DNA of 59,965 nucleotides, taken from Delftia sp. PS-11 (GTDB lineage: Bacteria; Pseudomonadota; Gammaproteobacteria; Burkholderiales; Burkholderiaceae_C). The notes under the pieces are model-generated. The model saw nothing but the letters and a program-made list of their open reading frames with translations, ran no database searches and was not told where the DNA came from. Shown here piece by piece: positions 44,646-52,609 of the stretch. The first letter of the stretch is position 1. Every line of letters begins with the position of its first letter. The stretch spans positions 1 through 59,965 of the forward strand of contig NZ_JACSYA010000036.1 in NCBI RefSeq assembly GCF_029870285.1, read 5' to 3'. The position numbers and the translations under genes were made by a program.

Positions 44646-45812
44646 ATGGACTTCGAACTCAACGACGAACAGCGCGCCTTCGCCGCATCGGCGCGCGCCT
44701 TCGCGCAGGCCGAACTCGCGCCCCATGCCGCACACTGGGACCGTGAATCCATCTTCCCGCGCGAAACCATCGCCAAAGCCGGCGAACTGGGCTTTTGCGG
44801 CCTGTACGCGCCAGAAAGCGCAGGCGGCCTGCAACTGCCGCGCCTGGACGCCACCCTGGTCTTTGAAGAACTGGCCGCCGCCGACCCCTCGACCACGGCC
44901 TTCATCACCATCCACAACATGGCCACCTGGATGCTGGGCACCTGGGCCACGGATACCGTGCGCGCCGAATGGGGCCAGGCCCTGACCAGCGGCAGCCAGC
45001 TGGCCAGCTACTGCCTGACCGAACCCGGCGCAGGCTCGGACGCGGCATCGCTCAAGACCCGGGCCGAACGGGTGGGCAGCGAATACCTGATCAACGGCGC
45101 CAAAGCCTTCATCAGCGGCGCGGGCAGCACCGACATCCTGGTACTCATGGCACGCACAGGCGACGCAGGCTCAGGCGCCAGCGGCATCTCGGCCTTTGCC
45201 GTGCCCGCCAATCTGCCCGGCATCAGCTACGGCAAGAAAGAAGAAAAAATGGGCTGGAACAGCCAGCCCACGCGCGTCATCAGCTTTGACAACGTGCGCA
45301 TCCCCGCGCACAACCTGCTGGGCCGCGAAGGCGAAGGCTTCAAGATCGCCATGAAGGGGCTCGATGGCGGGCGCATCAACATCGCCACCTGCTCGGTCGG
45401 CGCCGCCCAGGGCGCGCTGACCCAGGCCCAGCAATACATGCACGAGCGCAAACAGTTCGGCAAACCCATTGCCAGCTTCCAGGCCCTGCAGTTCAAGCTG
45501 GCCGATATGGCCACCGAACTCGTGGCCGCACGCCAGATGGTGCGCCTGGCCGCCGCCAAGCTCGATGCTGGCGCGCGCGATGCCTCCACCTACTGCGCCA
45601 TGGCCAAACGCTTTGCCACCGATGCCGGCTTCATGGTCTGCAACGAAGCCCTGCAACTGCACGGCGGCTACGGCTACATCCGCGAATACCCCCTGGAGCG
45701 GCTGATGCGCGATGCGCGCGTGCACCAGATCCTGGAGGGCACAAACGAAATCATGCGCGTCATCATCGCGCGGCGCATGCTCGAAGGCGACGCGCCCGAC
45801 ATGATCCGCTGA
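44646..45812 (+). CDS. Acyl-CoA dehydrogenase, probably isobutyryl-CoA specific
   Basis: This 388-residue flavoprotein oxidises a short branched acyl-CoA to the enoyl-CoA. It has the usual helical, beta and helical domains, YCLTEPGAGSDAASLKT, GWNSQPTRVISFDNVRIPA, and the C-terminal LHGGYGYIREYPLERLMRDA with the catalytic Glu in ILEGTNEIMR (about residue 364). Position between mmsA and mmsB indicates isobutyryl-CoA in valine breakdown. AGGAGACAG precedes the ATG. The enoyl-CoA hydratase and 3-hydroxyisobutyryl-CoA hydrolase needed for the middle steps are not in the window. Confidence 0.92.
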   Translation: MDFELNDEQRAFAASARAFAQAELAPHAAHWDRESIFPRETIAKAGELGFCGLYAPESAGGLQLPRLDATLVFEELAAADPSTTAFITIHNMATWMLGTWATDTVRAEWGQALTSGSQLASYCLTEPGAGSDAASLKTRAERVGSEYLINGAKAFISGAGSTDILVLMARTGDAGSGASGISAFAVPANLPGISYGKKEEKMGWNSQPTRVISFDNVRIPAHNLLGREGEGFKIAMKGLDGGRINIATCSVGAAQGALTQAQQYMHERKQFGKPIASFQALQFKLADMATELVAARQMVRLAAAKLDAGARDASTYCAMAKRFATDAGFMVCNEALQLHGGYGYIREYPLERLMRDARVHQILEGTNEIMRVIIARRMLEGDAPDMIR

Positions 45813-45825
45813 AAGCGCCGCCCGC

Positions 45826-46296
45826 ATGCCCGCCCGCCCGCTGTCCGACACCACGCTGCGCCTGATCGACGCCGTGCGCGAAGCCCTGTCCGGCTGCAGC
45901 GACGTACAGGAGCGGCGCATGTTCGGCTGCCATGTCTTCATGGTCAACGGCAAACTGTGCATGGGCGTGGAAGACGACGAACTGCTCGTGCGCCTGCCGC
46001 CATCGCAGCACGCCGCCACCGCAGAAACCCCGGGCGTGCGCCCGCTGTCGGCCAAAGGGCAGATGGACGGCTACTTCTTCATCGGCCCCACCGCCTACGC
46101 CACACGCACGCAGTGGCAGCACTGGATCGGCGAAGCCCTGGCCTTCAACCCCCAGGCCAAGGCCACGCCGCCGCGCAAGCGCAAGCCTACCCCTGCACTG
46201 ACACCCGCAGGCACACCCGCACCCGCAGACACGGCAGCGGCAGCCGGCGACCACACCCGCCCGGCACGCCGGCACCCGATCTTTGGCGAAGAATAG
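45826..46296 (+). CDS. TfoX N-terminal domain protein
   Basis: This 156-residue protein carries only the N-terminal TfoX/Sxy-type domain (ERRMFGCHVFMVNGKLCMGV, LVRLPPSQH, MDGYFFIGP). A basic, Pro/Ala/Thr-rich tail follows (PPRKRKPTPA) and it ends HPIFGEE. The domain is found in regulators and in stand-alone proteins of unknown role. It starts 13 bp after the acyl-CoA dehydrogenase, so it is co-transcribed with the valine genes. Confidence 0.8.
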   Translation: MPARPLSDTTLRLIDAVREALSGCSDVQERRMFGCHVFMVNGKLCMGVEDDELLVRLPPSQHAATAETPGVRPLSAKGQMDGYFFIGPTAYATRTQWQHWIGEALAFNPQAKATPPRKRKPTPALTPAGTPAPADTAAAAGDHTRPARRHPIFGEE

Positions 46297-46357
46297 CCAT
46301 CCGCCGGTGCCTGCCTGAGCCCTGAACCACAACCACCACCACACAGGAGACAAGCAC

Positions 46358-47254
46358 ATGCAAATCGCATTCATCGGACTCGGCAACATGGGCGGCCCCA
46401 TGGCCATCAACCTGCACAAGGCAGGCCACACGGTCAAAGCCTTTGACCTGTCCCCGCAAGCCTGCGCCAAAGTCGCCGCCGAAGGCCTGACCGTGGCCGC
46501 CAGCGCCGAGGACGCTGTGCAGGACGCCCAGGCCGTGGTCTCCATGCTGCCCGCCAGCCAGCACGTCGAAAGCCTGTTCCTGGGCCGTGGCGGCGCAGGC
46601 GGCCTGCTGCAGCGCATCGCCCAGGGCGCCCTCATCATCGACAGCTCCACCATCGCCGCCGCCACCAGCCAGAAAGTGGCCCAGGCCGCCGAAGCCGCAG
46701 GCATCGCCTTCATCGACGCCCCCGTCTCGGGCGGCACGGGCGGCGCCATTGCGGGCACACTGACCTTCATGGTCGGCGGCAGCGACGCCCACCTGGAACG
46801 CGCCCGCCCCCTGCTCGAAAAAATGGGCGCCAACATCTTCCACGCAGGCGCCGTGGGCGCAGGCCAGACCGCCAAGATCTGCAACAACATGCTGCTGGGC
46901 ATCCTCATGATCGGCACCAGCGAAGCCATCGCCCTGGGCGTAGCCAACGGCCTGGACCCCAAAGTCCTCAGCGAAATCATGCGCCGCAGCTCCGGCGGCA
47001 ACTGGGCCCTGGAAAAATACAACCCCTTCCCCGGCGTCCATGAAAACGCCCCGGCCTCCAAAAACTACGCCGGCGGCTTCGGCACCGACCTCATGCTCAA
47101 AGACCTGGGCCTGGCCCAGGAAAACGCCATGGCCGTCAAAGCCTCCACCCCCCTGGGCGGCATGGCCCGCGCGCTCTACGCCATGCACTCCATGCAAGGC
47201 AACGGCGCACTGGACTTCTCCAGCGTCATCCGCTCCCTGCAAAAGAACGGCTGA
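46358..47254 (+). CDS. mmsB: 3-hydroxyisobutyrate dehydrogenase
   Basis: This 298-residue NAD+-dependent enzyme oxidises 3-hydroxyisobutyrate to methylmalonate semialdehyde, the substrate of MmsA. Visible are the Rossmann motif GLGNMGGPMAINLHKAGH, the substrate-binding DAPVSGGTGGA (about residue 120) and the catalytic lysine in GAGQTAKICNNML (about residue 171). AGGAGACAA precedes the ATG. It closes the operon. Confidence 0.95.
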   Translation: MQIAFIGLGNMGGPMAINLHKAGHTVKAFDLSPQACAKVAAEGLTVAASAEDAVQDAQAVVSMLPASQHVESLFLGRGGAGGLLQRIAQGALIIDSSTIAAATSQKVAQAAEAAGIAFIDAPVSGGTGGAIAGTLTFMVGGSDAHLERARPLLEKMGANIFHAGAVGAGQTAKICNNMLLGILMIGTSEAIALGVANGLDPKVLSEIMRRSSGGNWALEKYNPFPGVHENAPASKNYAGGFGTDLMLKDLGLAQENAMAVKASTPLGGMARALYAMHSMQGNGALDFSSVIRSLQKNG

Positions 47255-47453
47255 CGGCCGCCGGGCCGAGACCCGGCCTCGAAAAAAACCGCCCCCGGCA
47301 GAGCCAGAAAAGAGCGCCTGCACCAGAGTTCGAGTGGCATCCACCAAAGTGCCAGCCGGGGTTTTCTCTCTCGGGCTGCCCACAAGCCCTGCGTAAGCTG
47401 CCTGCGACACCATCGGCCCCCAACGCAACCCACACCGACACACCCCAGCAGAC

Positions 47454-48665
47454 ATGACCACTACTGCCCCAACCTTCGCCCCCATGCCCGACGCCGAAGG
47501 CTACTTCGGCCCCTACGGCGGCCAGCTCGTGCCCCCGCACCTCAAGCAGGCCATGGACGACATCAACGCCGCCTACGCCGAGATCACCCAGCGCGAAGAC
47601 TTCCAGCAGGAACTGGCCCAGCTGTTTGCCGACTATGTCGGCCGGCCCAGCCCCATCTTCCACGCGCGGCGCCTGTCGGCCCAGTTGGGCGGCGCGCAAA
47701 TCCACCTCAAGCGCGAAGACCTCAACCACACCGGCGCCCACAAAATCAACCACTGCCTGGGCGAAGCCCTGCTGGCCAAATTCATGGGCAAGAAAAAAGT
47801 CATCGCCGAAACCGGCGCCGGCCAGCACGGCGTGGCACTGGCCACGGCCTGCGCGCTGGTGGGCATCCCCTGCGAGATCCACATGGGCCAGGTGGACATC
47901 GAAAAAGAGCACCCCAACGTCACCAAAATGCGCATCCTCGGCTGCAAGCTCGTGTCCGTGACGCGCGGCGCCGCCACCCTCAAGGAAGCCGTGGACAGCG
48001 CCTTCGAGGAATACCTCACCAACCCCACCGACTACATCTACGCTATCGGCTCCGTGGTCGGCCCCCACCCCTTCCCGATGATGGTGCGCGACTTCCAGAG
48101 CATCATCGGCCGCGAGGCGCGCGAGCAATTCCTGGCCCGGCACGGCCGCCTGCCCGACCATGTCGCCGCCTGCGTGGGCGGTGGCTCCAACGCCATGGGC
48201 ATGTTCACCGCCTTCCTGAACGATGCATCCGTGCATCTGGTCGGCGTCGAGCCCTCGGGCGAAGGCACAGACAAGCCCGGCCGCCATGCCGCCACCCTCA
48301 GCATGGGCCACCCCGGCGAAATCCACGGCATGAAATGCTACGTGCTGGAAAACGCCGACGGCACCCCCGCCGCCGTGCACAGCATTGCCTCGGGCCTGGA
48401 CTACCCCGGCGTAGGCCCGCAGCACAGCTACCTCAAGGACCTGGGCCGCGTACAGTACGAAGCCGTCAGCGACAAGGAATGCCTGGACGCCTTCATGCAA
48501 CTGTCCCGCGTGGAAGGCATCATCCCCGCGCTGGAAAGCGCCCACGCCGTCGCCTGGGCCATGCGCGCAGCCCCCGGCCTGCCCAAAGACCAGCACATCC
48601 TGATCAACCTCTCGGGCCGTGGCGACAAGGACGCCGACTACGTGGCCAAAGTGCTGGGCCTGTAA
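47454..48665 (+). CDS. trpB: Tryptophan synthase beta-chain paralogue
   Basis: This 403-residue PLP enzyme should condense indole with serine. [15 protein letters not shown] contains the Schiff-base lysine (about K97); [24 protein letters not shown] and LSGRGDKD are conserved active-site segments. It differs from the usual proteobacterial Trp[12 protein letters not shown] follows the lysine rather than the common NxxGQALLA form. It stands alone, without trpA or trpF, so it may be a second beta subunit using free indole. The ATG at 47454 lacks a strong ribosome binding site, and 199 bp separate it from mmsB. Confidence 0.85.
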   Translation: MTTTAPTFAPMPDAEGYFGPYGGQLVPPHLKQAMDDINAAYAEITQREDFQQELAQLFADYVGRPSPIFHARRLSAQLGGAQIHLKREDLNHTGAHKINHCLGEALLAKFMGKKKVIAETGAGQHGVALATACALVGIPCEIHMGQVDIEKEHPNVTKMRILGCKLVSVTRGAATLKEAVDSAFEEYLTNPTDYIYAIGSVVGPHPFPMMVRDFQSIIGREAREQFLARHGRLPDHVAACVGGGSNAMGMFTAFLNDASVHLVGVEPSGEGTDKPGRHAATLSMGHPGEIHGMKCYVLENADGTPAAVHSIASGLDYPGVGPQHSYLKDLGRVQYEAVSDKECLDAFMQLSRVEGIIPALESAHAVAWAMRAAPGLPKDQHILINLSGRGDKDADYVAKVLGL

Positions 48666-48742
48666 TCACCGGCAGCACAGAGGGCGCCAAAGGCCCCATC
48701 CGCAGACATGGCTTGGTGGACCGGCAGCGCCCTGCCCCAGGC

Positions 48743-49102
48743 TCACGCCCTGGCGATGGACACCCCCTCATCCGCCAGACGCCTGGCCGACCTGAGCAGA
48801 TAGCTCACGGCGTAAAGAATGGGGTCATCGGCCTCATCGCCGTTGAGCAGATCCAGCACCTCCATCGCATGCCCCAGCTGCAGCGACATTGCGCACAGCG
48901 TCTCGGGCCCGAGCGCCCTGGCCTGCAAAGCCTGGGCGTAATACCCCCGCAACAGATCACGGCAAACACAGTTGATTGCCGTGATCTTGTGCCGTGCATG
49001 CAGCTCCAGCACATCCAGCGCAGCCCCCATGTGGCAGACGGCTTCCAGAGCCAGATCTTCGGCGGCGGTGTGGGCGGCGATGGGCGAGGGATGCGGGCGC
49101 AT
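48743..49102 (-). CDS. Small helical hypothetical protein
   Basis: This 119-residue acidic protein is not recognised. It is rich in Ala and Leu and looks all-helical, with three Cys/His residues in the middle (LHARHKITAINCVCRDLLR). The ATG at 49102 follows AGGAG, so an upstream in-frame start at 49162 is unlikely. It is divergent from the XRE regulator, which may control it. Confidence 0.6.
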   Translation of the reverse strand: MRPHPSPIAAHTAAEDLALEAVCHMGAALDVLELHARHKITAINCVCRDLLRGYYAQALQARALGPETLCAMSLQLGHAMEVLDLLNGDEADDPILYAVSYLLRSARRLADEGVSIARA

Positions 49103-49255
49103 GGAAGCTCCTGTTGGGGGTAGTGCGGCACCCAGGCGCCAACGAGCCGTGCAGAGGTACAAACCCCAGCCTTTTATCTACCTGGAAACTATCCAGCCGC
49201 TTTACAAAATTCCAACTATAGGTGGAAGACCGCAGACACGCAAACCCGGAAGCTT

Positions 49256-49273
49256 TGCTCACTTTAGTGAGCA
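49256..49273. promoter_or_regulatory. Inverted repeat before the XRE regulator, probable operator
   Basis: TGCTCAC-TTTA-GTGAGCA is a perfect 7-bp dyad ending 3 bp before the XRE start codon. XRE proteins commonly repress their own promoter through such sites; at this position it would also cover the ribosome binding region. Confidence 0.55.
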
Positions 49274-49276
49274 GCT

Positions 49277-49513
49277 ATGAAAGAACTCGATCAAGCTTTT
49301 GGCAGCGTGCTGCGTGATCTGCGCAACGAGCGCGCGCTGTCCCAGGAAGCTCTTGCCATGGAAGCCGGCCTGACACGCAACTACATCAGCCAATTGGAAC
49401 TGGGCAGCAAATGCCCCAGCCTTCGGTCCATCTTCAAGCTGTGCAAGGTCCTAGAGGTTGCTCCAGGGGATGTGGTGAGCGAGGTGTATCGGCGAGCGGG
49501 AGGGGCGGATTGA
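49277..49513 (+). CDS. XRE-family HTH regulator
   Basis: This 78-residue protein is almost entirely a Cro/C1-type helix-turn-helix: LRDLRNERALSQEALAMEAG, then LTRNYISQLELGSKCPSLRS. It resembles small controllers of restriction-modification and mobile elements, but no such genes are nearby. It probably acts on the dyad at 49256-49273 and on the divergent small gene. Confidence 0.85.
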   Translation: MKELDQAFGSVLRDLRNERALSQEALAMEAGLTRNYISQLELGSKCPSLRSIFKLCKVLEVAPGDVVSEVYRRAGGAD

Positions 49514-50037
49514 CAGTTCTGGCGTATGGCAAGCATGCGGCAGCTTGGCGGGCTGCAGGCTTGAGGGGGAGACGGCTATCGGCCATGAGCGGTCGTCCGG
49601 CGCGAAGCCTCGAACGGCAGGTTCAGGCTTTTAGAGTGGCTAACACAACCCTTGATACGTCGTTGCTTCGCCGGGGGCGCCCAGCCTTGTCGTACTGGTT
49701 GTACTGCCTGCGGCTTGCCGATCGCGGCCCGGCGCCTCGTCTCAACCGCAAATCTTCGATTTGCTGGGTCGTGTTAGCGGTTCTTAGTCCTTGCAATCCG
49801 GGAGGCGCCCATATAAGGGGGCTATCTCATCTATGGGGTCGAACTGCTTTGCAAGGGGGCTTGCAGGTTGCCCCTTCTGCGTATCGTCAGCATGCAGCGT
49901 TGCAGCGCGCGCCCCACAAGCGCTGCGCTCGGGCTCACCGTGACGAGATGCTGATGCCACCAATTGAACGCGTCTGGCAAGCCGACATGCAGGTCTACGG
50001 CGCCGACAAGGCGTGTCCAGTTTTCCAAACTGACGTT
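49514..50037. other. Gene-free stretch with repeat-like DNA
   Basis: It contains the second inverted-repeat element (49634-49783). The part from about 49790 to 50030 has scattered open frames on both strands with no domain character; from memory, similar stretches recur as spurious small ORFs in related genomes, which suggests non-coding repeat DNA. Confidence 0.5.
49634..49783 (-). mobile_element. MITE-like inverted-repeat element, copy B
   Basis: This is the reverse complement of the element at 40661-40782, with two extra 14-bp segments, and a decayed outer end (AGTGGCTAACAC in place of GAACCGCTAACAC). The right end GTGTTAGCGGTTC and the internal hairpin GCAAATC-GAA-GATTTGC are intact. Confidence 0.8.
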
Positions 50038-50922
50038 TCAAATAAGTCTGGCTATCCAGTCAGCAAATGAGCGCACAACAGGGGATAGAAAGCGCTGATG
50101 CGGATAAAGCAAAGTGACCGGTACTGATGAGGGCTGCCAATCTGCGAGCACTTCGATTAGCCTTCCATCCCGAAGATGCTCTGACACAATCGCCTCAGCA
50201 AGTTGTACCAGTCCAAAACCTTCAAGACACATCTTGATGTACAGTCCCGTTTCGTTTACTGCGACCTCACCTCTGACTGGCACTGAAAGTGTCTCAGTGT
50301 CGCGTAAGAAGCGCATTTCGTTCGCACGCCTGGTTTGACCTGAAAAATAATGAATTGCCCTATGCTTTGACAATTCATCAGGCGACTGTGGAACACCGTT
50401 CTTCCTGAGATATTCGGGAGACGCACAGGTAACCCAGCGGAAGCGGCCAAGCGGGCGGGCAACAAGTGTGGAGTTGCTAAGCTCCCCTGTTCTGATTACG
50501 CAATCCACGCCCTCCTGAACGAGGTCAACCTGCCGATCGCTTACGCCGATCATCAAATAGATATCCGGATAACTGCGGTAAAAGTCTTTTAGATTAGGCA
50601 TGACGATAGAGTGAGCGATCCCACTGGGCATATCAACTCGCAAACGCCCCTGGGGCCGCTTCACAGAAGCCGTCAGACTGGCCTCAGTATGCTCGATTAA
50701 GGAAATAATTTCCCGGCACTGCGCAAGATACTGCATGCCCTCAGGAGTGAGGCTCACCCGCCTCGTCGTCCTGTTCAATAGTCTCACTTGCAGATATTTC
50801 TCGAGGCTCTTGATGGTGCTGGTAACTGTTGATGATGGCAGCGAAAGCGTTTCTGCTGCACGCACGAAGCTTCCGGCTTCAGCAACACGCGTAAATATCT
50901 GCATAGCCTGAATACGATCCAT
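50038..50922 (-). CDS. LysR-family regulator of the flavoprotein/amidohydrolase module
   Basis: This 294-residue regulator has the helix-turn-helix GSFVRAAETLSLPSSTVTST, LLNRTTRRVSLTPEG, and an effector domain of the type common in AaeR/DsdC-like LysR proteins. GAGAGG at 6-bp spacing selects ATG 50922 over ATG 50928. It is divergent from the flavoredoxin genes, so it probably controls them and the amidohydrolase and lactonase genes behind them. Confidence 0.88.
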   Translation of the reverse strand: MDRIQAMQIFTRVAEAGSFVRAAETLSLPSSTVTSTIKSLEKYLQVRLLNRTTRRVSLTPEGMQYLAQCREIISLIEHTEASLTASVKRPQGRLRVDMPSGIAHSIVMPNLKDFYRSYPDIYLMIGVSDRQVDLVQEGVDCVIRTGELSNSTLVARPLGRFRWVTCASPEYLRKNGVPQSPDELSKHRAIHYFSGQTRRANEMRFLRDTETLSVPVRGEVAVNETGLYIKMCLEGFGLVQLAEAIVSEHLRDGRLIEVLADWQPSSVPVTLLYPHQRFLSPVVRSFADWIARLI

Positions 50923-51227
50923 ACTCATCCTCTCAATGTCTAGAGACTGGCAATATTGTACATTATTATGCAGAAATCGCGAAGAGTGAAAACGATTTAA
51001 ACGCCTTTTTTTATGCAATAGAGAGGCGTATATTTGCCATTATGAATGCTTAGGAAGTATCGCAAAAACCATCTTCAATCTGGATCGGCAACCAAGCCAT
51101 AGCGCCCATCACGAAACTCAAATTTCGCTCAGCAGCCTACAAGGCTCGATTGACAGGTTTTTGCAGGCCATAGTGCAAAGGTAATGATTTAAATAAATTT
51201 TTGCCTAAAACAAAAGGAGTAATTAAA
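50923..51227. promoter_or_regulatory. Divergent LysR/flavoprotein control region
   Basis: This 305-bp AT-rich gap holds the promoters of the LysR gene and the flavoprotein genes. No single LysR box stands out. The ribosome binding site AAAGGAG (51213-51219) lies at its right end. Confidence 0.45.
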
Positions 51228-51803
51228 TTGAAAGATCTAACGGCAAGAGAGTTCGGCTATGGACATCCTACACCACTTTTTATGATTGGTACTTATGATG
51301 AATATGGTAGAGTGAATTTCATGAATTCGCATTGGGGTGCGCTAAATCACGGTGGATACATTAATTTAAATATCAATACCAATAAAAAAACACACCGGAA
51401 TATTGAGGCACTGAAAGCTTTTACCGTAACACTCGCCACTGAAAAATTGATGCCATACGCGGACTTTTTCGGTACTTATTCAGGTTTTCAATATCCAGAT
51501 AAATTTACAAAAACAGGCTTAACATCACGCAAAGCCAAATATGTGAATGCACCAATTATCGAGGGCAGTACGCTGGTAATTGAGTGTAAATTAGTCGAAG
51601 TGTTGTATGAAGAAAATATTCACACCATTATTTGGCGCGTTATTAACGTCTCTGTAGATGAATCAGTGCTTGACGAAAATGGTCGCGTCGATGCGAGCAA
51701 GTTAGGGATGATTTTCTTTGATTCTTTTAGCAGAGGCTATTTCAATTTAGGCGACCGAGTAGGTGACGCGTGGAGTGAAGGTCGAATTATTTCTCAGAAC
51801 TAA
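51228..51803 (+). CDS. Flavoredoxin-like flavin reductase, first of a pair
   Basis: This 191-residue FMN-binding split-barrel protein probably starts at TTG 51228: AAAGGAG lies 8 bp upstream, whereas another TTG at 51201 has none. EFGYGHPTPLFMIGTYDEYG, the flavin-contacting NSHWGALNHGGYINLNIN, KTHRNIEALKAFTVTLAT and the closing FFDSFSRGYFNLGDRVG resemble flavoredoxins. It would bind FMN and reduce it or pass electrons. Its AT content is far above that of the rest of the window. It is followed after 9 bp by a related gene, suggesting a complex of both. Confidence 0.82.
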   Translation: MKDLTAREFGYGHPTPLFMIGTYDEYGRVNFMNSHWGALNHGGYINLNINTNKKTHRNIEALKAFTVTLATEKLMPYADFFGTYSGFQYPDKFTKTGLTSRKAKYVNAPIIEGSTLVIECKLVEVLYEENIHTIIWRVINVSVDESVLDENGRVDASKLGMIFFDSFSRGYFNLGDRVGDAWSEGRIISQN

Positions 51804-51812
51804 TATTTTAAA

Positions 51813-52385
51813 ATGGCAATAACAAGAGTTGAAACAAGTAAAGCCTATCGATTGTTGCAGTTGGGTGCTACAACAATGATTTCCGCTAAACACGATGGCG
51901 ATGAAGATGCAATGGCTGCTTCCTGGGTCGGTCTTGGAGGTCCAAATAAAGTGATCGCCTATATCGGCAAACAAGCCTACTCCCGTCAACTTGTAGAAAA
52001 AAGTGGTTATTTCGTTGTACATATTCCTACGGTTCAGCAAATGGAAACTGTTTTGTATGTAGGAGAGCACAGCAAAATAACGATGCCTCACAAAACTGAA
52101 AATCTTGACTTGTTTTATCAGGAGGAGTTTGATATTCCAATGATAAAAGGTTCTGCGGGATGGTTGGTTTGCAAAGTGATTCCAAATTCGCATCAAGAAG
52201 AAAAATTTGACTCATTTATGGGCGAAATCGTTGCGGCCTGGAGCGATGATCGTGTATTTAAAAATGGACATTGGATTTTTGATGATGCACCAGATGAATT
52301 GCGTACTGTGCATTATGTTGCAGGCGGTCAGTTCTACGCTATCGGCAAAGGCTCAAAATTTAATCACGGACCGGGTGGTAATTGA
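51813..52385 (+). CDS. Flavoredoxin-like flavin reductase, second of a pair
   Basis: This 190-residue FMN-binding split-barrel protein has YRLLQLGATTMISAKHDGDE, a flavin-site segment AASWVGLGGPNKVIAYIGKQ, and SRQLVEKSGYFVVHIPT. It is a different subfamily from its neighbour, so the pair did not arise by recent duplication. It is equally AT-rich, which supports joint transfer. It might supply reduced flavin to a monooxygenase, but none is in the window. Confidence 0.82.
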   Translation: MAITRVETSKAYRLLQLGATTMISAKHDGDEDAMAASWVGLGGPNKVIAYIGKQAYSRQLVEKSGYFVVHIPTVQQMETVLYVGEHSKITMPHKTENLDLFYQEEFDIPMIKGSAGWLVCKVIPNSHQEEKFDSFMGEIVAAWSDDRVFKNGHWIFDDAPDELRTVHYVAGGQFYAIGKGSKFNHGPGGN

Positions 52386-52609
52386 TGGTTACCAAATCCA
52401 TTTAATTTGACACCCGGATGGAAAAGTTCCGTGCTGCAGTTGCCCTAGGGAGTGGTGCTGCAAGAGACAAGAGCGAAACGTTCAACAAACAAGGCAGCAT
52501 TCCCCTCACCAAAGTGAGCGTCGTGGATAAACTAAACCCTAGCTTCAGAACGAGCTGAATAATCAGGCTCCGATAAGCCAAGTCGACGTCATATGATTCT
52601 CTAAAAAAT

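Noticed and set aside
49411..50070. A 219-codon plus-strand open frame after the XRE gene
   Set aside because: It overlaps the XRE gene, runs through the repeat element and shows no protein-like pattern.
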